Assembly (NCBI GenBank): GCA_019636675.1
Contig: JAHBXC010000001.1
Span: 1,299,007 to 1,363,006 of the forward strand
From: Phycisphaeraceae bacterium
GTDB taxonomy: Bacteria; Planctomycetota; Phycisphaerae; Phycisphaerales; UBA1924
Direction: 5' to 3'
Length of the DNA stretch: 64,000 nucleotides
Shown here: in pieces, positions 43,142 to 52,307 of the stretch
Layout of the letters: every line of letters starts with the position of its first letter
Position numbering within the stretch: the stretch's first letter is position 1
The notes under the pieces: model-generated
Database searches by the model: none
What the model was told of the DNA's origin: nothing
Seen by the model: the letters and a program-made list of their open reading frames with translations, nothing else
Position numbers and translations under genes: made by a program

Positions 43142-45742
43142 ATGACCGACGCGCCCAACTCCCCCGTCAATGTGCCCGAACCGGCCAGGCGCCTCCCACG
43201 CGCGCCGGGCCCGATCGGCTTTGTCGTCCACCTCCTCTCGAGCGTCTGGCTCGGGATCTGGACGCTCGTCGCGCTCTTCATCTACATGTCGATCGGCAGC
43301 GCGGGCTACATCGTGCGCCAGTGGCGCGTCTTCGAACTCTCCGAGTTCGAGTGGTTCAACTGGTGGCCCTTCACGGCGATGATCGCCCTGCTGTGCGTCA
43401 ACCTCATCGTCGCGACGATCCGGCGCATCCCCTTCAACACGCTCAACCTGGGCGTGTGGACCATCCACGCCGGCATCATCATCATGTCGCTCGGGTCGGT
43501 CTACTACTTCACGACCAAGGTCGAGGGCGACGCGCCCGTCTTCCGGCGCGCGATCCTGATCGAATCCCCCGACCACGACACGCTCACGCTGCCGGCGCTC
43601 CCCGGCGCAATCGTCGAGACCACCACGCGCGCAGGCGTCCCCGTGAGTTACTCGGTCTCGCAGACCGACCCGAACTGGCCCCTGCTCTCGGGCAGCGACG
43701 CCGGCAAGCAGGTCTATTCCGTCTCGGTGCTCGTGCGCCGGGGCGACGCGGCCAGGGCGCACTCGCACGACATGCCCATGGTGTACGGCTCCGACGAGCA
43801 GCTCGACGCGCAGACCGTCGCGTCGCGCGGGTTCGTGCGCCAGCTCCTCGACGGCTACCCCCAGTACACCGAGGATGTCATCCCCGGGCGCGGGCGGGCG
43901 CGGAATGCCGTCGGAACCCCGATCGTCGACGACACGCTGCGCATCTCGCTCACGCCCGACGCGCAGGAGTGGTTCCACCTGGTCCACACCTGGGCGATCT
44001 ACACGCGCGAGGTCGACGCCGACGGCGCGCCGCGCTCCGAATGGACGCAGCGCGCCCTGCCCACGAGCGGAGCCGGCGCCGGCTCGCGCATGCCGCGATA
44101 CAACGACTACCTCGTCAATCTCGACGAGGTGTGGCTGCCCTTCACGGGCTACCCGATCGCGCCCGACCCGCTGCGCGTCGTCGCGCGTTCGCCGGGCAGC
44201 GACGACGAGGGCAACCCCGATCCCTTCGCCGACCTGGGCATCCGCGTCAGCGGCTACCTGCGCTACGCGCCCGAAGAATCGCGTCGCGTCGAGGGCGACC
44301 CGGCGCGCGACCCGCTCCACCCCTTCGCCGTCGTGCGTCTGTCCGGGCGCGGGCTCGTCGCGGTCTACGAACTCGAGGCCTTCGACCCGGCGCGCTCCAG
44401 CGTGCAGGACGGCAACCTCGTCTTCCGCTGGGTCGAGGACGAGGCCGAGATCGCCCGGCTCGGTCGCGGCCAGCCGGCGACCATCGTCCTCTCGATGCCC
44501 GGCAACGACGCGCTGCACACGGTCGTCCTCGACGGCGCGTTCCCTGTCGGCGCGAACGCGACGGCGCGCCCGATCGGCGACACGGGCTACACGCTGCGCG
44601 TCAAGGGGCTTGTGGACGAACTCCCCCTGACCGAAGACCTGCGCGTCTCATTCGCCGATGTCGAGATCACGACGCCCGAGGGCGAGGTCATCCGGCGCTG
44701 GATCGCCGACGACCCGGCGATCACCAACGACATCGCGACGCCCGACCCGGAGAACCCCTCGCTCGAGACCCGCGTGTCGCCCGACATGCGCGTGATCACG
44801 ACTTATCAGCCGCCTCGCTTCCCCCCGGCGGTGACGCTCGTCGCGACGCCCTCGCGCCCGGGCGAGGTCACCGCGATCCTGGGCGTTTTCGGCGGCGACC
44901 CGCTGCGCGTGCCGCTGAGGGTGGGCGCGGCGGTGCAGATCACCGACACCGTGACGCTCGAGCTGCTCCGAGGCAGCGCGCACTCGAAGCGCGAGACGCG
45001 CCCTCGCCTCATCCCGCCCGAGCAGCGCGATCGCGACCTGGGCAACCAGCTCGCGCAGGCGCGACTCGAGATCACGCCCCCGGGCGCGTCCGGCGCCTTC
45101 GCGTTCTGGATCCCCTACTCGCACCACCTGCTGCCCGACGACAACTACATCTACGGCGGGCGCTTCCCCTTCGAGACGCGCACCGTCACCCTGCCCGACG
45201 GGCGTCGCCTGCAGGTCGCGTTCTCGCGCGAGCGCCGACGCCTGCCCTCGCCGGTCAAGCTCGACGACTTCGTGCTCCACGCGCATGTCGGAGGATTCAC
45301 GGGCGACACCGCGTCGATCCGCGACTGGGAGTCCGTGCTGCGCTTCGCGTCGCAGGACCCCGGCGCCGACCCGGTGCGCATCCGGACCAACGAGCCCGGG
45401 CAGTACAGCGGGTTCCGGTTCTTCCAGGCGATGTGGGACCCTCCGGCCGGCCCACAGACCGGCTCGCCCAGCGCCGGGCTCAACTTCACCGGGCTGGGCG
45501 TCGGCAACCGCAACGGCGTGTACACGATGCTCATCGGCGGCACGCTGTCCGTGCTCGGCTCGATCTACGCGTTCTATGTGAAGCCCGTCATCAAGCGCCG
45601 GCGCGTCGCAAAGGTGCGCGAGCGCATCCTCGCCGGTGACTTCGGCCCGGGCGCTCGTGCGAAACTGCTCGCCAGCGAGCCCGAGGTCGAAGACAAGCCC
45701 GGCGCGCCCGAACCCGCCCTCGCCGAAGGAGCGACCCGATGA
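43142..45742 (+). CDS. ResB-like cytochrome c biogenesis protein
   Basis: An 866-residue membrane protein. Three N-terminal helices (about 27-50, 75-95 and 105-127) and one near 793-815 surround a very large extracytoplasmic domain. Its place, overlapping a CcsA gene by ATGA, matches System II maturation, in which ResB and CcsA move haem and attach it to apocytochromes. The periplasmic domain is larger than in most ResB proteins (about 450 residues in total) and includes several beta-rich repeats with Arg/Asp. Assigned on layout and membrane topology more than on motif. Confidence 0.75.
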   Translation: MTDAPNSPVNVPEPARRLPRAPGPIGFVVHLLSSVWLGIWTLVALFIYMSIGSAGYIVRQWRVFELSEFEWFNWWPFTAMIALLCVNLIVATIRRIPFNTLNLGVWTIHAGIIIMSLGSVYYFTTKVEGDAPVFRRAILIESPDHDTLTLPALPGAIVETTTRAGVPVSYSVSQTDPNWPLLSGSDAGKQVYSVSVLVRRGDAARAHSHDMPMVYGSDEQLDAQTVASRGFVRQLLDGYPQYTEDVIPGRGRARNAVGTPIVDDTLRISLTPDAQEWFHLVHTWAIYTREVDADGAPRSEWTQRALPTSGAGAGSRMPRYNDYLVNLDEVWLPFTGYPIAPDPLRVVARSPGSDDEGNPDPFADLGIRVSGYLRYAPEESRRVEGDPARDPLHPFAVVRLSGRGLVAVYELEAFDPARSSVQDGNLVFRWVEDEAEIARLGRGQPATIVLSMPGNDALHTVVLDGAFPVGANATARPIGDTGYTLRVKGLVDELPLTEDLRVSFADVEITTPEGEVIRRWIADDPAITNDIATPDPENPSLETRVSPDMRVITTYQPPRFPPAVTLVATPSRPGEVTAILGVFGGDPLRVPLRVGAAVQITDTVTLELLRGSAHSKRETRPRLIPPEQRDRDLGNQLAQARLEITPPGASGAFAFWIPYSHHLLPDDNYIYGGRFPFETRTVTLPDGRRLQVAFSRERRRLPSPVKLDDFVLHAHVGGFTGDTASIRDWESVLRFASQDPGADPVRIRTNEPGQYSGFRFFQAMWDPPAGPQTGSPSAGLNFTGLGVGNRNGVYTMLIGGTLSVLGSIYAFYVKPVIKRRRVAKVRERILAGDFGPGARAKLLASEPEVEDKPGAPEPALAEGATR

Positions 45743-47499
45743 ACCCACGCACGCGCGTCACGATCGTCGCGGCGTTGCTGATCGCCGGCCTGGCGGCGCT
45801 GATCGCAGGTCGCATGGCCAACCGCCCGCCGCGCCCCGAGCCGAGCGCCTTCTCGAAGCAGGTCGACCTCTCGCCCATCGCGCACTCCGCGGTGCACGCG
45901 CGAGGGCGCCTGAAGTCGTTCCACTCCTTCGCCGACATGATGATGACCGCGGTCTCGGGGCCGCACCAGGTCGCCGGGCAGCGCCCGGACTTCACCTACT
46001 TCGACATGATGCTGCGCCCCGAGCGCTACGTCGACGCCGACGTGGTGTTCATCAAGAACAAGGCGGTCCGCCAGCAGATGGCTCGCGCGCTCGCGCAGCG
46101 CCCGGATTACCCGCCCGAGCGCATCGCCGTGTTCATGCGCACGGGGCTGATCGCGCCGCTCGTGGTGACCAACGACGAGCAGGTTCGCACCGTGCTGGCG
46201 CGCATGGGGCGCGACGCGGTCCGGACCGCCAAGTTCGTCGACCAGCTCAACAACGCCCTCGCGGTGCGCACGCCGCAGGTGCTCGCCGAGAACCTGCGCC
46301 TCATCCCGCCCCCCGGGCCGAGCGCCGACGATTCGACGCCCTGGCTTCCCCTGCGCGCCGTGGAGGGCGAGTCGCTCGCCGGCGCGCCCATCGACGACGC
46401 GCACTCCTCGCTGGGCGCGATGCCCGGCGTCGTCCCGGGCATGGACCCGGCGGTCTCGGCAGATCTCTCCGCGACCTGGTCGCGCTTCCGGCTCGCGTGG
46501 CTGTCCGAGGACGCCGAGGGCGTGAACCAGGCCGCGATCGAGCTCGCGTCGCACGTGCGCGCCGTCAACCCGGCCCTCTACCCGCCCGACAGGCGACTCG
46601 CGTTCGAGTCCCTCTACCTCGACCTCAACAACTTCACCTGGGTCTGGATCGTCTACCTGTTCAGCATCGTCTTCCTCGTGATGGCCCTCGTGTACCGCTG
46701 GAACAAGGCGCGCGCCGTCGGGGTCGGGCTCTTCACCCTCGCCTTCGCGCTGCACACCGCCGCCATACTCCTGCGCTGGTACGTCGCCGGTCGCTGGCCC
46801 AACAGCAACATGTTCGAGGCCGTCACCACCGCCGCCTGGTTCGGCGGCGCCGGCGCGATCCTGCTCGAGCTGCTCGTCCGTCGCGCGCCGATGCGCACGC
46901 TCTTCCTCCTCGGCTCGGGCGTCTCGTCCATGACCGCGCTCATGGCCGCCGACTTCCTCCCGCTCCACCTCTCGCCCGCGATCGGCAACATGATGCCGAT
47001 CCTCCACGACGTGTGGCTCTACATCCACACCAACGTCATCATCTTCAGCTATGTCCTCATCGCGATGGCCGCCGTCACCGCGATCCTCTACCTGCTCTTC
47101 CGCCTGGGCGGGGGCGGGCCCGACTTCGCCCGCGCCGGCGGCGCCGGCGCGATGCTCGCCATGAACAGCCAGGGCGCGCAGAAGAAGATCAGCGCCGGCG
47201 AGGTCTTCGACGGCGCCACCATGGTCCTCCTCGAACTCGCCTTCATCCTCCTCTGGGCCGGCACCATCATGGGCGCCATCTGGGCCGATCACTCGTGGGG
47301 ACGCCCCTGGGGCTGGGACCCCAAGGAAGTCTTCGCCCTCAACACCTTCATCATCTTCGTCGTCCTCGTCCACGTCCGGCTCAAGGTCCGCGACAAGGGC
47401 CTCTGGACCGCCTGGCTCGCGATCATCGGCTGCGCCGTCATGATCTTCAACTGGACCGTCATCAACTTCGTGATCAGCGGGCTGCACAGTTATGCTTGA
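45739..47499 (+). CDS. ccsA: CcsA-like cytochrome c assembly protein
   Basis: A 586-residue protein. An N-terminal helix (5-25) and a soluble part (30-295) precede eight hydrophobic segments. WGRPWGWDPKEVFALN (520-535) is the tryptophan-rich WWD haem-handling motif, and NSNMFEAVTT and the helix-flanking His residues (HDVWLYIHTN) complete the CcsA/CcmC core. It works with ResB to attach haem to c-type cytochromes. The start overlaps the ResB stop (ATGA). The stop at 47499 is followed directly by an inverted heptamer array. Confidence 0.92.
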   Translation: MNPRTRVTIVAALLIAGLAALIAGRMANRPPRPEPSAFSKQVDLSPIAHSAVHARGRLKSFHSFADMMMTAVSGPHQVAGQRPDFTYFDMMLRPERYVDADVVFIKNKAVRQQMARALAQRPDYPPERIAVFMRTGLIAPLVVTNDEQVRTVLARMGRDAVRTAKFVDQLNNALAVRTPQVLAENLRLIPPPGPSADDSTPWLPLRAVEGESLAGAPIDDAHSSLGAMPGVVPGMDPAVSADLSATWSRFRLAWLSEDAEGVNQAAIELASHVRAVNPALYPPDRRLAFESLYLDLNNFTWVWIVYLFSIVFLVMALVYRWNKARAVGVGLFTLAFALHTAAILLRWYVAGRWPNSNMFEAVTTAAWFGGAGAILLELLVRRAPMRTLFLLGSGVSSMTALMAADFLPLHLSPAIGNMMPILHDVWLYIHTNVIIFSYVLIAMAAVTAILYLLFRLGGGGPDFARAGGAGAMLAMNSQGAQKKISAGEVFDGATMVLLELAFILLWAGTIMGAIWADHSWGRPWGWDPKEVFALNTFIIFVVLVHVRLKVRDKGLWTAWLAIIGCAVMIFNWTVINFVISGLHSYA

Positions 47500-47605
47500 G
47501 AAGGGAGCAGGGAGCAGGGAACAGGCAGCAGCAGAGAAGATATCGCTTGCGCCAAAGACCTTGCCTCTTCCTGCTCCCTGCTGCCTGCTCCCTACTCCCT
47601 TCCGC
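47500..47605. repeat. Inverted heptamer arrays between convergent ccsA and aldehyde dehydrogenase genes
   Basis: The left array (GGGAGCA GGGAGCA GGGAACA GGCAGCA) starts right after the ccsA stop. The right array reads CCTGCTC CCTGCTG CCTGCTC CCTACTC and contains the stop codon of the dehydrogenase gene. Arms of about 32 nt pair with few mismatches around an A/T-richer loop, so both transcripts can form a long hairpin. Confidence 0.85.
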
Positions 47606-49052
47606 GCACCACCATCGTCCTCATCTCCGTGAGATGGTCGATCGCCCAGCGCGGGCCCTCGCGGTCCACGCCGCTGTCCTTGACGCCGCCGTAGGGCATC
47701 GCGTCGACGCGGCTGGTCGGGACATCGTTGATCACCACGCCCCCGACCTCGAGCGCGTCCCACGCGTGCATCGCGCGGTCGAGACTCGGCGTGAACACAC
47801 CCGTCTGGAGGCCGTAGGGCATCGCGTTCACGCGCGACAGCGCCTCGCCGAACTCCTCGAACGGTTCGAGCGTGCACGCCGGCCCGAAGACCTCGTCCCT
47901 TGTCAGGCGTGAGCCCTTCGCGGGATTCTCGATGATCGTCGGCTTCACGAAGCGCCCGTCGCGCTGACCACCGGCGAGCACCTTCGCGCCGTCGCCCGAC
48001 GACTCGTCGATCCACTCCTTCACGCGCTGCGCGTCGCCCTCGCTGATGAGCGGGCCCGTGAGCGTCTTCTCGTCGAGCACGTCGCCCGTCGTCACCGCCG
48101 CCGCCCGCTCTTGCAGCAGCCCGCGCAGCTCGCCCAGCACGCTCGTGTGCGCGAACACGCGCTGCACGCTGATGCAGCTCTGCCCGGCGAACGCGAACGC
48201 GCCCCAGACGATTCGGTCCGCCGCGCGCTCGAGCTCCTTCCCGCGCACGCCCTCGTCGACGAGGCAGCACGCCACGCCCCCGAGCTCGAGCACGACGCGC
48301 TTCTTGACCGCCTTCGCGCGCAGGCCCCAGCCGACCTCGCCCGAGCCGGTGAACGAGAGCGTCTTGAGGCGTTCGTCCTCGACCAGCGCCGACGCGTCCT
48401 TGCTCGCGAGCGGGAGGATCGAGAACCACGCCTCGCAGCCCTTGGGCAGGCACTCCCTCGTCGCGTCGCGCAGGATCTCGCCCAGCAGCGCCGTGGTCGC
48501 CGCCCCGTGGCTCGCCGGCTTGAGCACGAAGGGGCAGCCGACCGCGAGCGCCGGGCCGATCTTGTGCGCCGCCAGGTTCAGCGGGAAGTTGAAGGGCGTG
48601 ATGAACCCCACCGGCCCCACGGGCACGCGCCGGATATACGCGCTGTATTTCTCGCCCGGGACGGTCGCGTCGAGGTTCTGGATCACGCCGTCGAGGCGCG
48701 AGCACAGCTCGGCGGAGCCCGTGAAGGTATCGACCGCGCGGTCCGTCTCGGCGCGCGCCAGCGCGATCGGCTTGCCGACCTCGATCGCCATCGTGAGCGC
48801 GATCTCCTCTTTCCGCTCGCGCAGCAGCGACGCGATCCGCGTCAGCGCCGCGCGCCTGGCGTGGGCCGGCGTGGACCTGAACCGCTCGAACACGCCGGCC
48901 GCCCCCTCGATCGCGCGGGCGAGATCGTCTCGCGAGGCCTTGCTGACCGAGGCGACCGTCTCGCCGCTGCGCTTATCCGTGAGCGGGAGCGACTCGGCGC
49001 GCGTGTGGGCCTCGCCCGCGAGGAAGGCCGGGTACGACTGGCGCAGATCCAT
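47592..49052 (-). CDS. Aldehyde dehydrogenase
   Basis: A 486-residue NAD(P)-dependent dehydrogenase. FITPFNFPLNL has the catalytic Asn155, FTGSGEVG is the Rossmann glycine loop, LELGG carries Glu256, and FAGQSCIS the nucleophile Cys293. EVFGPACTLEPF and GVKDSGVDREGP are conserved C-terminal blocks. The substrate is unknown; closest in style to class 9/lactaldehyde or succinate-semialdehyde-type enzymes. The ATG at 49052 follows AAAGGAG. The last residues are coded within a heptamer array. It follows the MBL-fold gene by 29 nt, likely co-transcribed. Confidence 0.92.
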   Translation of the reverse strand: MDLRQSYPAFLAGEAHTRAESLPLTDKRSGETVASVSKASRDDLARAIEGAAGVFERFRSTPAHARRAALTRIASLLRERKEEIALTMAIEVGKPIALARAETDRAVDTFTGSAELCSRLDGVIQNLDATVPGEKYSAYIRRVPVGPVGFITPFNFPLNLAAHKIGPALAVGCPFVLKPASHGAATTALLGEILRDATRECLPKGCEAWFSILPLASKDASALVEDERLKTLSFTGSGEVGWGLRAKAVKKRVVLELGGVACCLVDEGVRGKELERAADRIVWGAFAFAGQSCISVQRVFAHTSVLGELRGLLQERAAAVTTGDVLDEKTLTGPLISEGDAQRVKEWIDESSGDGAKVLAGGQRDGRFVKPTIIENPAKGSRLTRDEVFGPACTLEPFEEFGEALSRVNAMPYGLQTGVFTPSLDRAMHAWDALEVGGVVINDVPTSRVDAMPYGGVKDSGVDREGPRWAIDHLTEMRTMVVRGRE

Positions 49053-49081
49053 GGTGCTCTCCTTTGGCGTTCGTCGCGCCG

Positions 49082-49855
49082 TCAGCGCAGATCGATGACT
49101 TCGCCCTGGCGCAGCGCCCTGATGTCGCTGCTCGCCGGGTCGAAGTCGTCGGGCAGGTGGATCAGGCGCATCTTGCGCCGGATCTCCTCGGGCAGGGCGT
49201 TGAGGGTGTCGATCGGGGTGTGCGCCGGGCCGGTGTTGGCCTCGTGCACGATGAGGTCGGCCTGGGCGAGCCAGTCGATGTGCTCGCGCTCGTACGCCGT
49301 GTCGCTCGCCCAGCCCAGCGTCGCGCGTCCGTCCGAGATGAGCAGGCCCATCGTCGGGATGGGGTGGGTGGTCCAGCGGGCCCGGACGGTCAGGCCGGCG
49401 ACGCTGGCCTCCTCGAACCGCGCCGGGCCGGGCTCGATGGTCCTCAGGTCGAAAAACGTCTCCATGGACCGCGTCGAGGGCCCCTGCTGCCCGGAGCGCC
49501 GACCCTCGCCGCTCATAGCCGGGGCGAGTTTGCCCCACAGGCGCGCCGCGGTCCAGGGGCTGGTCCAGACCCTGGGTTTCGTGGGCGTCTCGCCCCGCTC
49601 GCGCATCATCCATCGCCAGAAGCCGAAGGACTCCAGACCGTTGCTGTGGTCGCCGTGGATGTGGGTCAGGAGGATGTCGTCGATCTCGTGGGCGCCGACC
49701 GGCGTCTCGAGGGACGCCGTGCCCTCGCGCAGCACGCGATGGATCGGATCGGGGCAATCCAGCAGCACAGCCCCCCGGGGCCCCAGAAGGAGTGCGCTCG
49801 AGCCGAAATACTTTCCGGTGAAGGCGTCGCCGACGCCGAGAATAACGATCCGCAC
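49082..49855 (-). CDS. MBL-fold metallo-hydrolase
   Basis: A 257-residue protein. THIHGDHSNGLE contains HxHxDH (His65, His67, Asp69, His70), the di-metal site of the beta-lactamase fold. The later ligands are in ARWTTHPIPTMG, LGWASDT and VHEANTG. The profile is near the RNase Z-like/ElaC group, but the exosite is not evident, so tRNA processing is not claimed. GTG 49855 has GCGGAGG upstream at 10 nt and starts at the first beta-strand. It is in the same direction as the dehydrogenase gene. Confidence 0.85.
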   Translation of the reverse strand: MRIVILGVGDAFTGKYFGSSALLLGPRGAVLLDCPDPIHRVLREGTASLETPVGAHEIDDILLTHIHGDHSNGLESFGFWRWMMRERGETPTKPRVWTSPWTAARLWGKLAPAMSGEGRRSGQQGPSTRSMETFFDLRTIEPGPARFEEASVAGLTVRARWTTHPIPTMGLLISDGRATLGWASDTAYEREHIDWLAQADLIVHEANTGPAHTPIDTLNALPEEIRRKMRLIHLPDDFDPASSDIRALRQGEVIDLR

Positions 49856-50027
49856 TGGTCTACGACCTCCGCTCGTCGGGACGCATCGTCGCCGACGAGG
49901 ACCTTTCGCCGCTGCCGCCTTGCCGCGACGCCGGCCCGTCCGCTTGCACTGTACCCCACACGGTGCTCCAATGCTGCCCATCCCCATCAGGGCAGACAGG
50001 GTCCCCCCCCTCCTCCACCCCTCTCTC

Positions 50028-51557
50028 GTGCAGGTTCAACCCTTGACCTCGACCACCCAACCGACAGTCCGGCACGACCCCGCCCCCGACCCGCGCAGGC
50101 GCCCGGCCGCGACCCTCCTCGTCGCCGCCCTCCTCGCGACCAGCGGCGGCGCGTCGGCGCTCGCCCAGTCGCAGGACGTCCAGCGCCTCCAGCGCCTCGA
50201 GCAGCAGATGCGCGACCGCGACGTCGAGAACCGCATGAACGCGCGCCTCGGGCAGAAGATCTCCGAACGCGCCATCATCGACGTGGGCGTCATCGGGCGC
50301 GCCGGCCTCTTCGTCATCGACGACTCCTTCAGCGAGTCGCACACCCTGCGCCAGTACGAGGCCAGCGTCTTCCTGCGCGCCGACTTCGACGGCGCGCACC
50401 GCTTCTTCGGGCGCCTCCGCTTCCAGTACGACGACTGGAACTCCGGTGACTCCTTCGACGGCGACGGCGACGACTTCAACGACCCCGTCGTCGACCGCGC
50501 CTTCTACGAGTTCGACTACCGCGGGCTCATCGAGGCCCAGGGCAGCTCCTCACCCGACTTCAACCTCAATCTCCGCGCCGGACGCCAGTACATCCAGTGG
50601 AACAGCGGGCTCACCCTCAGCGCGCCCCTCGACGCCGGGCAACTCACCCTCGAGTTCGGCGAGTTCACCTTCACCGCGATCGGCGGTCGCACCTCCACCC
50701 GCGACCTGATCGACTTCGACGGCTCGCGCCCATCCTTCGACAGCCGCACGGCGCGATGGTTCTACGGCGGGCAGCTCGACTGGCGCGTCAACGCCAACCA
50801 CACCCCCTTCATCTACCTCCTCGCGCAGGAGGACGACAACGACGACGGCACCGTCGACATCGGGGGCTTCTTCCCGACCGCCTTCGATTACAACTCCCGC
50901 TACCTCGGCATCGGCTCCAAGGGCGCGCTCAGCCCCTCCTGGAGCTACAGCGTCGAGGGCGTCTACCAGTTCGGCGACACCCTCAGCAACTCCTTCATCG
51001 ACGGCGGCGTGCCCGTCCAGCAGACGCGCGACGACATCTCCGCCTTCGCCGCCATCGCCTCGCTCACCTACCTCTTCCGCGACGACCGCGACACGCGCCT
51101 CGACTTCGACATCATCGCCGGATCGGGCGACGACGACCGCCTCGACGCCAGCAACACCTTCGGCGGCAACGCGCCCAACACCAAAGACAACGCCTTCAAC
51201 TCGCTCGGGTTCGTCAACACCGGCCTCGCGCTGGCGCCGACCGTCTCCAACCTCCTGACCCTGCACGCAGGCATCAGCAGCTCGCTCCTTGTCAACCGGA
51301 CCACCCGGCGAGGCGACCTCCGCGCCGGCGCAGACCTGTTCATCTTCAACAAGCTCGACAAGGACGCGCCCATCAGCGTCGCGACCGACGACAGCCATTA
51401 CGTCGGCTTCGAAGTCGACTTCTTCGTCGACTGGCGAATCTTCTCCGACCTCTTCGCCACCGTCCGCTACGGCGCGTTCTTCCCGGGCGCCGCCATCCCG
51501 GGCGACCAGGACAAGCGACGCGACTTTGTCTATATCGGAGTCACCTATGCGTTCTGA
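50028..51557 (+). CDS. Porin-like outer-membrane beta-barrel protein
   Basis: About 509 residues. An Arg/Pro-rich lead is followed by a hydrophobic signal core (about 27-46, ASALA|Q), then a short coiled coil (DVQRLQRLEQQMRDRDVENRM) of a kind found in trimeric porins. The remainder is alternating amphipathic strands with acidic turns and ends in a terminal Phe (YIGVTYAF). Sequence such as GRQYIQWNSGLTLSAPLD suggests an alginate-export or porin family barrel. The start is uncertain (GTG 50028, TTG 50043 or ATG 49971; none with a Shine-Dalgarno). It overlaps the lipoprotein gene by 11 nt. Confidence 0.75.
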   Translation: MQVQPLTSTTQPTVRHDPAPDPRRRPAATLLVAALLATSGGASALAQSQDVQRLQRLEQQMRDRDVENRMNARLGQKISERAIIDVGVIGRAGLFVIDDSFSESHTLRQYEASVFLRADFDGAHRFFGRLRFQYDDWNSGDSFDGDGDDFNDPVVDRAFYEFDYRGLIEAQGSSSPDFNLNLRAGRQYIQWNSGLTLSAPLDAGQLTLEFGEFTFTAIGGRTSTRDLIDFDGSRPSFDSRTARWFYGGQLDWRVNANHTPFIYLLAQEDDNDDGTVDIGGFFPTAFDYNSRYLGIGSKGALSPSWSYSVEGVYQFGDTLSNSFIDGGVPVQQTRDDISAFAAIASLTYLFRDDRDTRLDFDIIAGSGDDDRLDASNTFGGNAPNTKDNAFNSLGFVNTGLALAPTVSNLLTLHAGISSSLLVNRTTRRGDLRAGADLFIFNKLDKDAPISVATDDSHYVGFEVDFFVDWRIFSDLFATVRYGAFFPGAAIPGDQDKRRDFVYIGVTYAF

Positions 51558-52161
51558 CCTCGCCGCACTCTCGCTCGTAGGCGCGATCGCGCTGGGCGCC
51601 ATCGCCGGCTGCGCGCGCACCAGCGTCGATTCCTCGCTCGTCGCGCGCGACGAGCTGCGCGCCGACGAGCTGGAGTTCTTCGCCCAGCTCGACACCCAGC
51701 CCATCGTCACCAACGACGACGCCCTCCACGCGTTGTTCCTGTTCGCGACCGGCGAAGACCCCCACGAGACCTACGAGCAGCGCGTCGACGCCGCCCGACT
51801 CAAGGGCTGGATCCCCCTCAACGACACCCCACCCGCCACCGAGTCCGTCTCGGTCGGAACCGTCGCCGTCGCGCTCACGCGCATCACCGGCGTCCGCGGC
51901 GGGGTCACCATGCGCCTGCTGGGGCCCACCCCCAGGGCCGCGACCCGCGAGCTGATCTTCCTCGATGTCCTGCCCGATCGCACCGAATGGCAGGCGCTCA
52001 GCGGCGCCGAGTTCGTCGAGGTCCTCGGACGCGCCGAGCGGCTCCTCGCCGGGGCGAGACCCTCCTCCCTCGAGGACAGCCTCCGCCAGATCCAGGAGCG
52101 GGGCGTCCTGGAGGAGCCGATCCGCGACATCCAGCAGGAACGCCAGCGAACCCCCCGATAA
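51547..52161 (+). CDS. Lipoprotein, unknown function
   Basis: A 204-residue protein with a lipoprotein signal: hydrophobic core 6-20 and lipobox IAGC with Cys22. The mature part is small alpha/beta (VTNDDALHALFLFATGEDP, GWIPLNDTPPATES, VAVALTRITGVRGGVTMRLLGP, ELIFLDVLPDRTEW). It begins 11 nt before the porin stop, so the two are translationally coupled. I infer that it works with the porin or in the signalling module that follows; no family is recognised. Confidence 0.75.
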   Translation: MRSDLAALSLVGAIALGAIAGCARTSVDSSLVARDELRADELEFFAQLDTQPIVTNDDALHALFLFATGEDPHETYEQRVDAARLKGWIPLNDTPPATESVSVGTVAVALTRITGVRGGVTMRLLGPTPRAATRELIFLDVLPDRTEWQALSGAEFVEVLGRAERLLAGARPSSLEDSLRQIQERGVLEEPIRDIQQERQRTPR

Positions 52162-52307
52162 CCCCCCGGCCCTCCCATCCCCCCGGGGCGGCAGGCGCCA
52201 ACCCTCGATCCCGCCGGATTTCGGGATTTCCGCTCGCCCGGGCCCGGTTTTGTCGTAGAATCTCTCCAAGGCAAGGAGTCGGCTCGACTCGCGGGAGGTT
52301 CGTTCGC

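Noticed and set aside
45574..48705. Long open frame on the minus strand opposite ccsA and the dehydrogenase region
   Set aside because: The product is a shadow of high-GC coding DNA with no recognisable domain; CcsA and aldehyde dehydrogenase explain the span.
49082..49855. Assignment as RNase Z
   Set aside because: The HxHxDH site fits, but the exosite arm is not apparent, so only the MBL-fold family is claimed.
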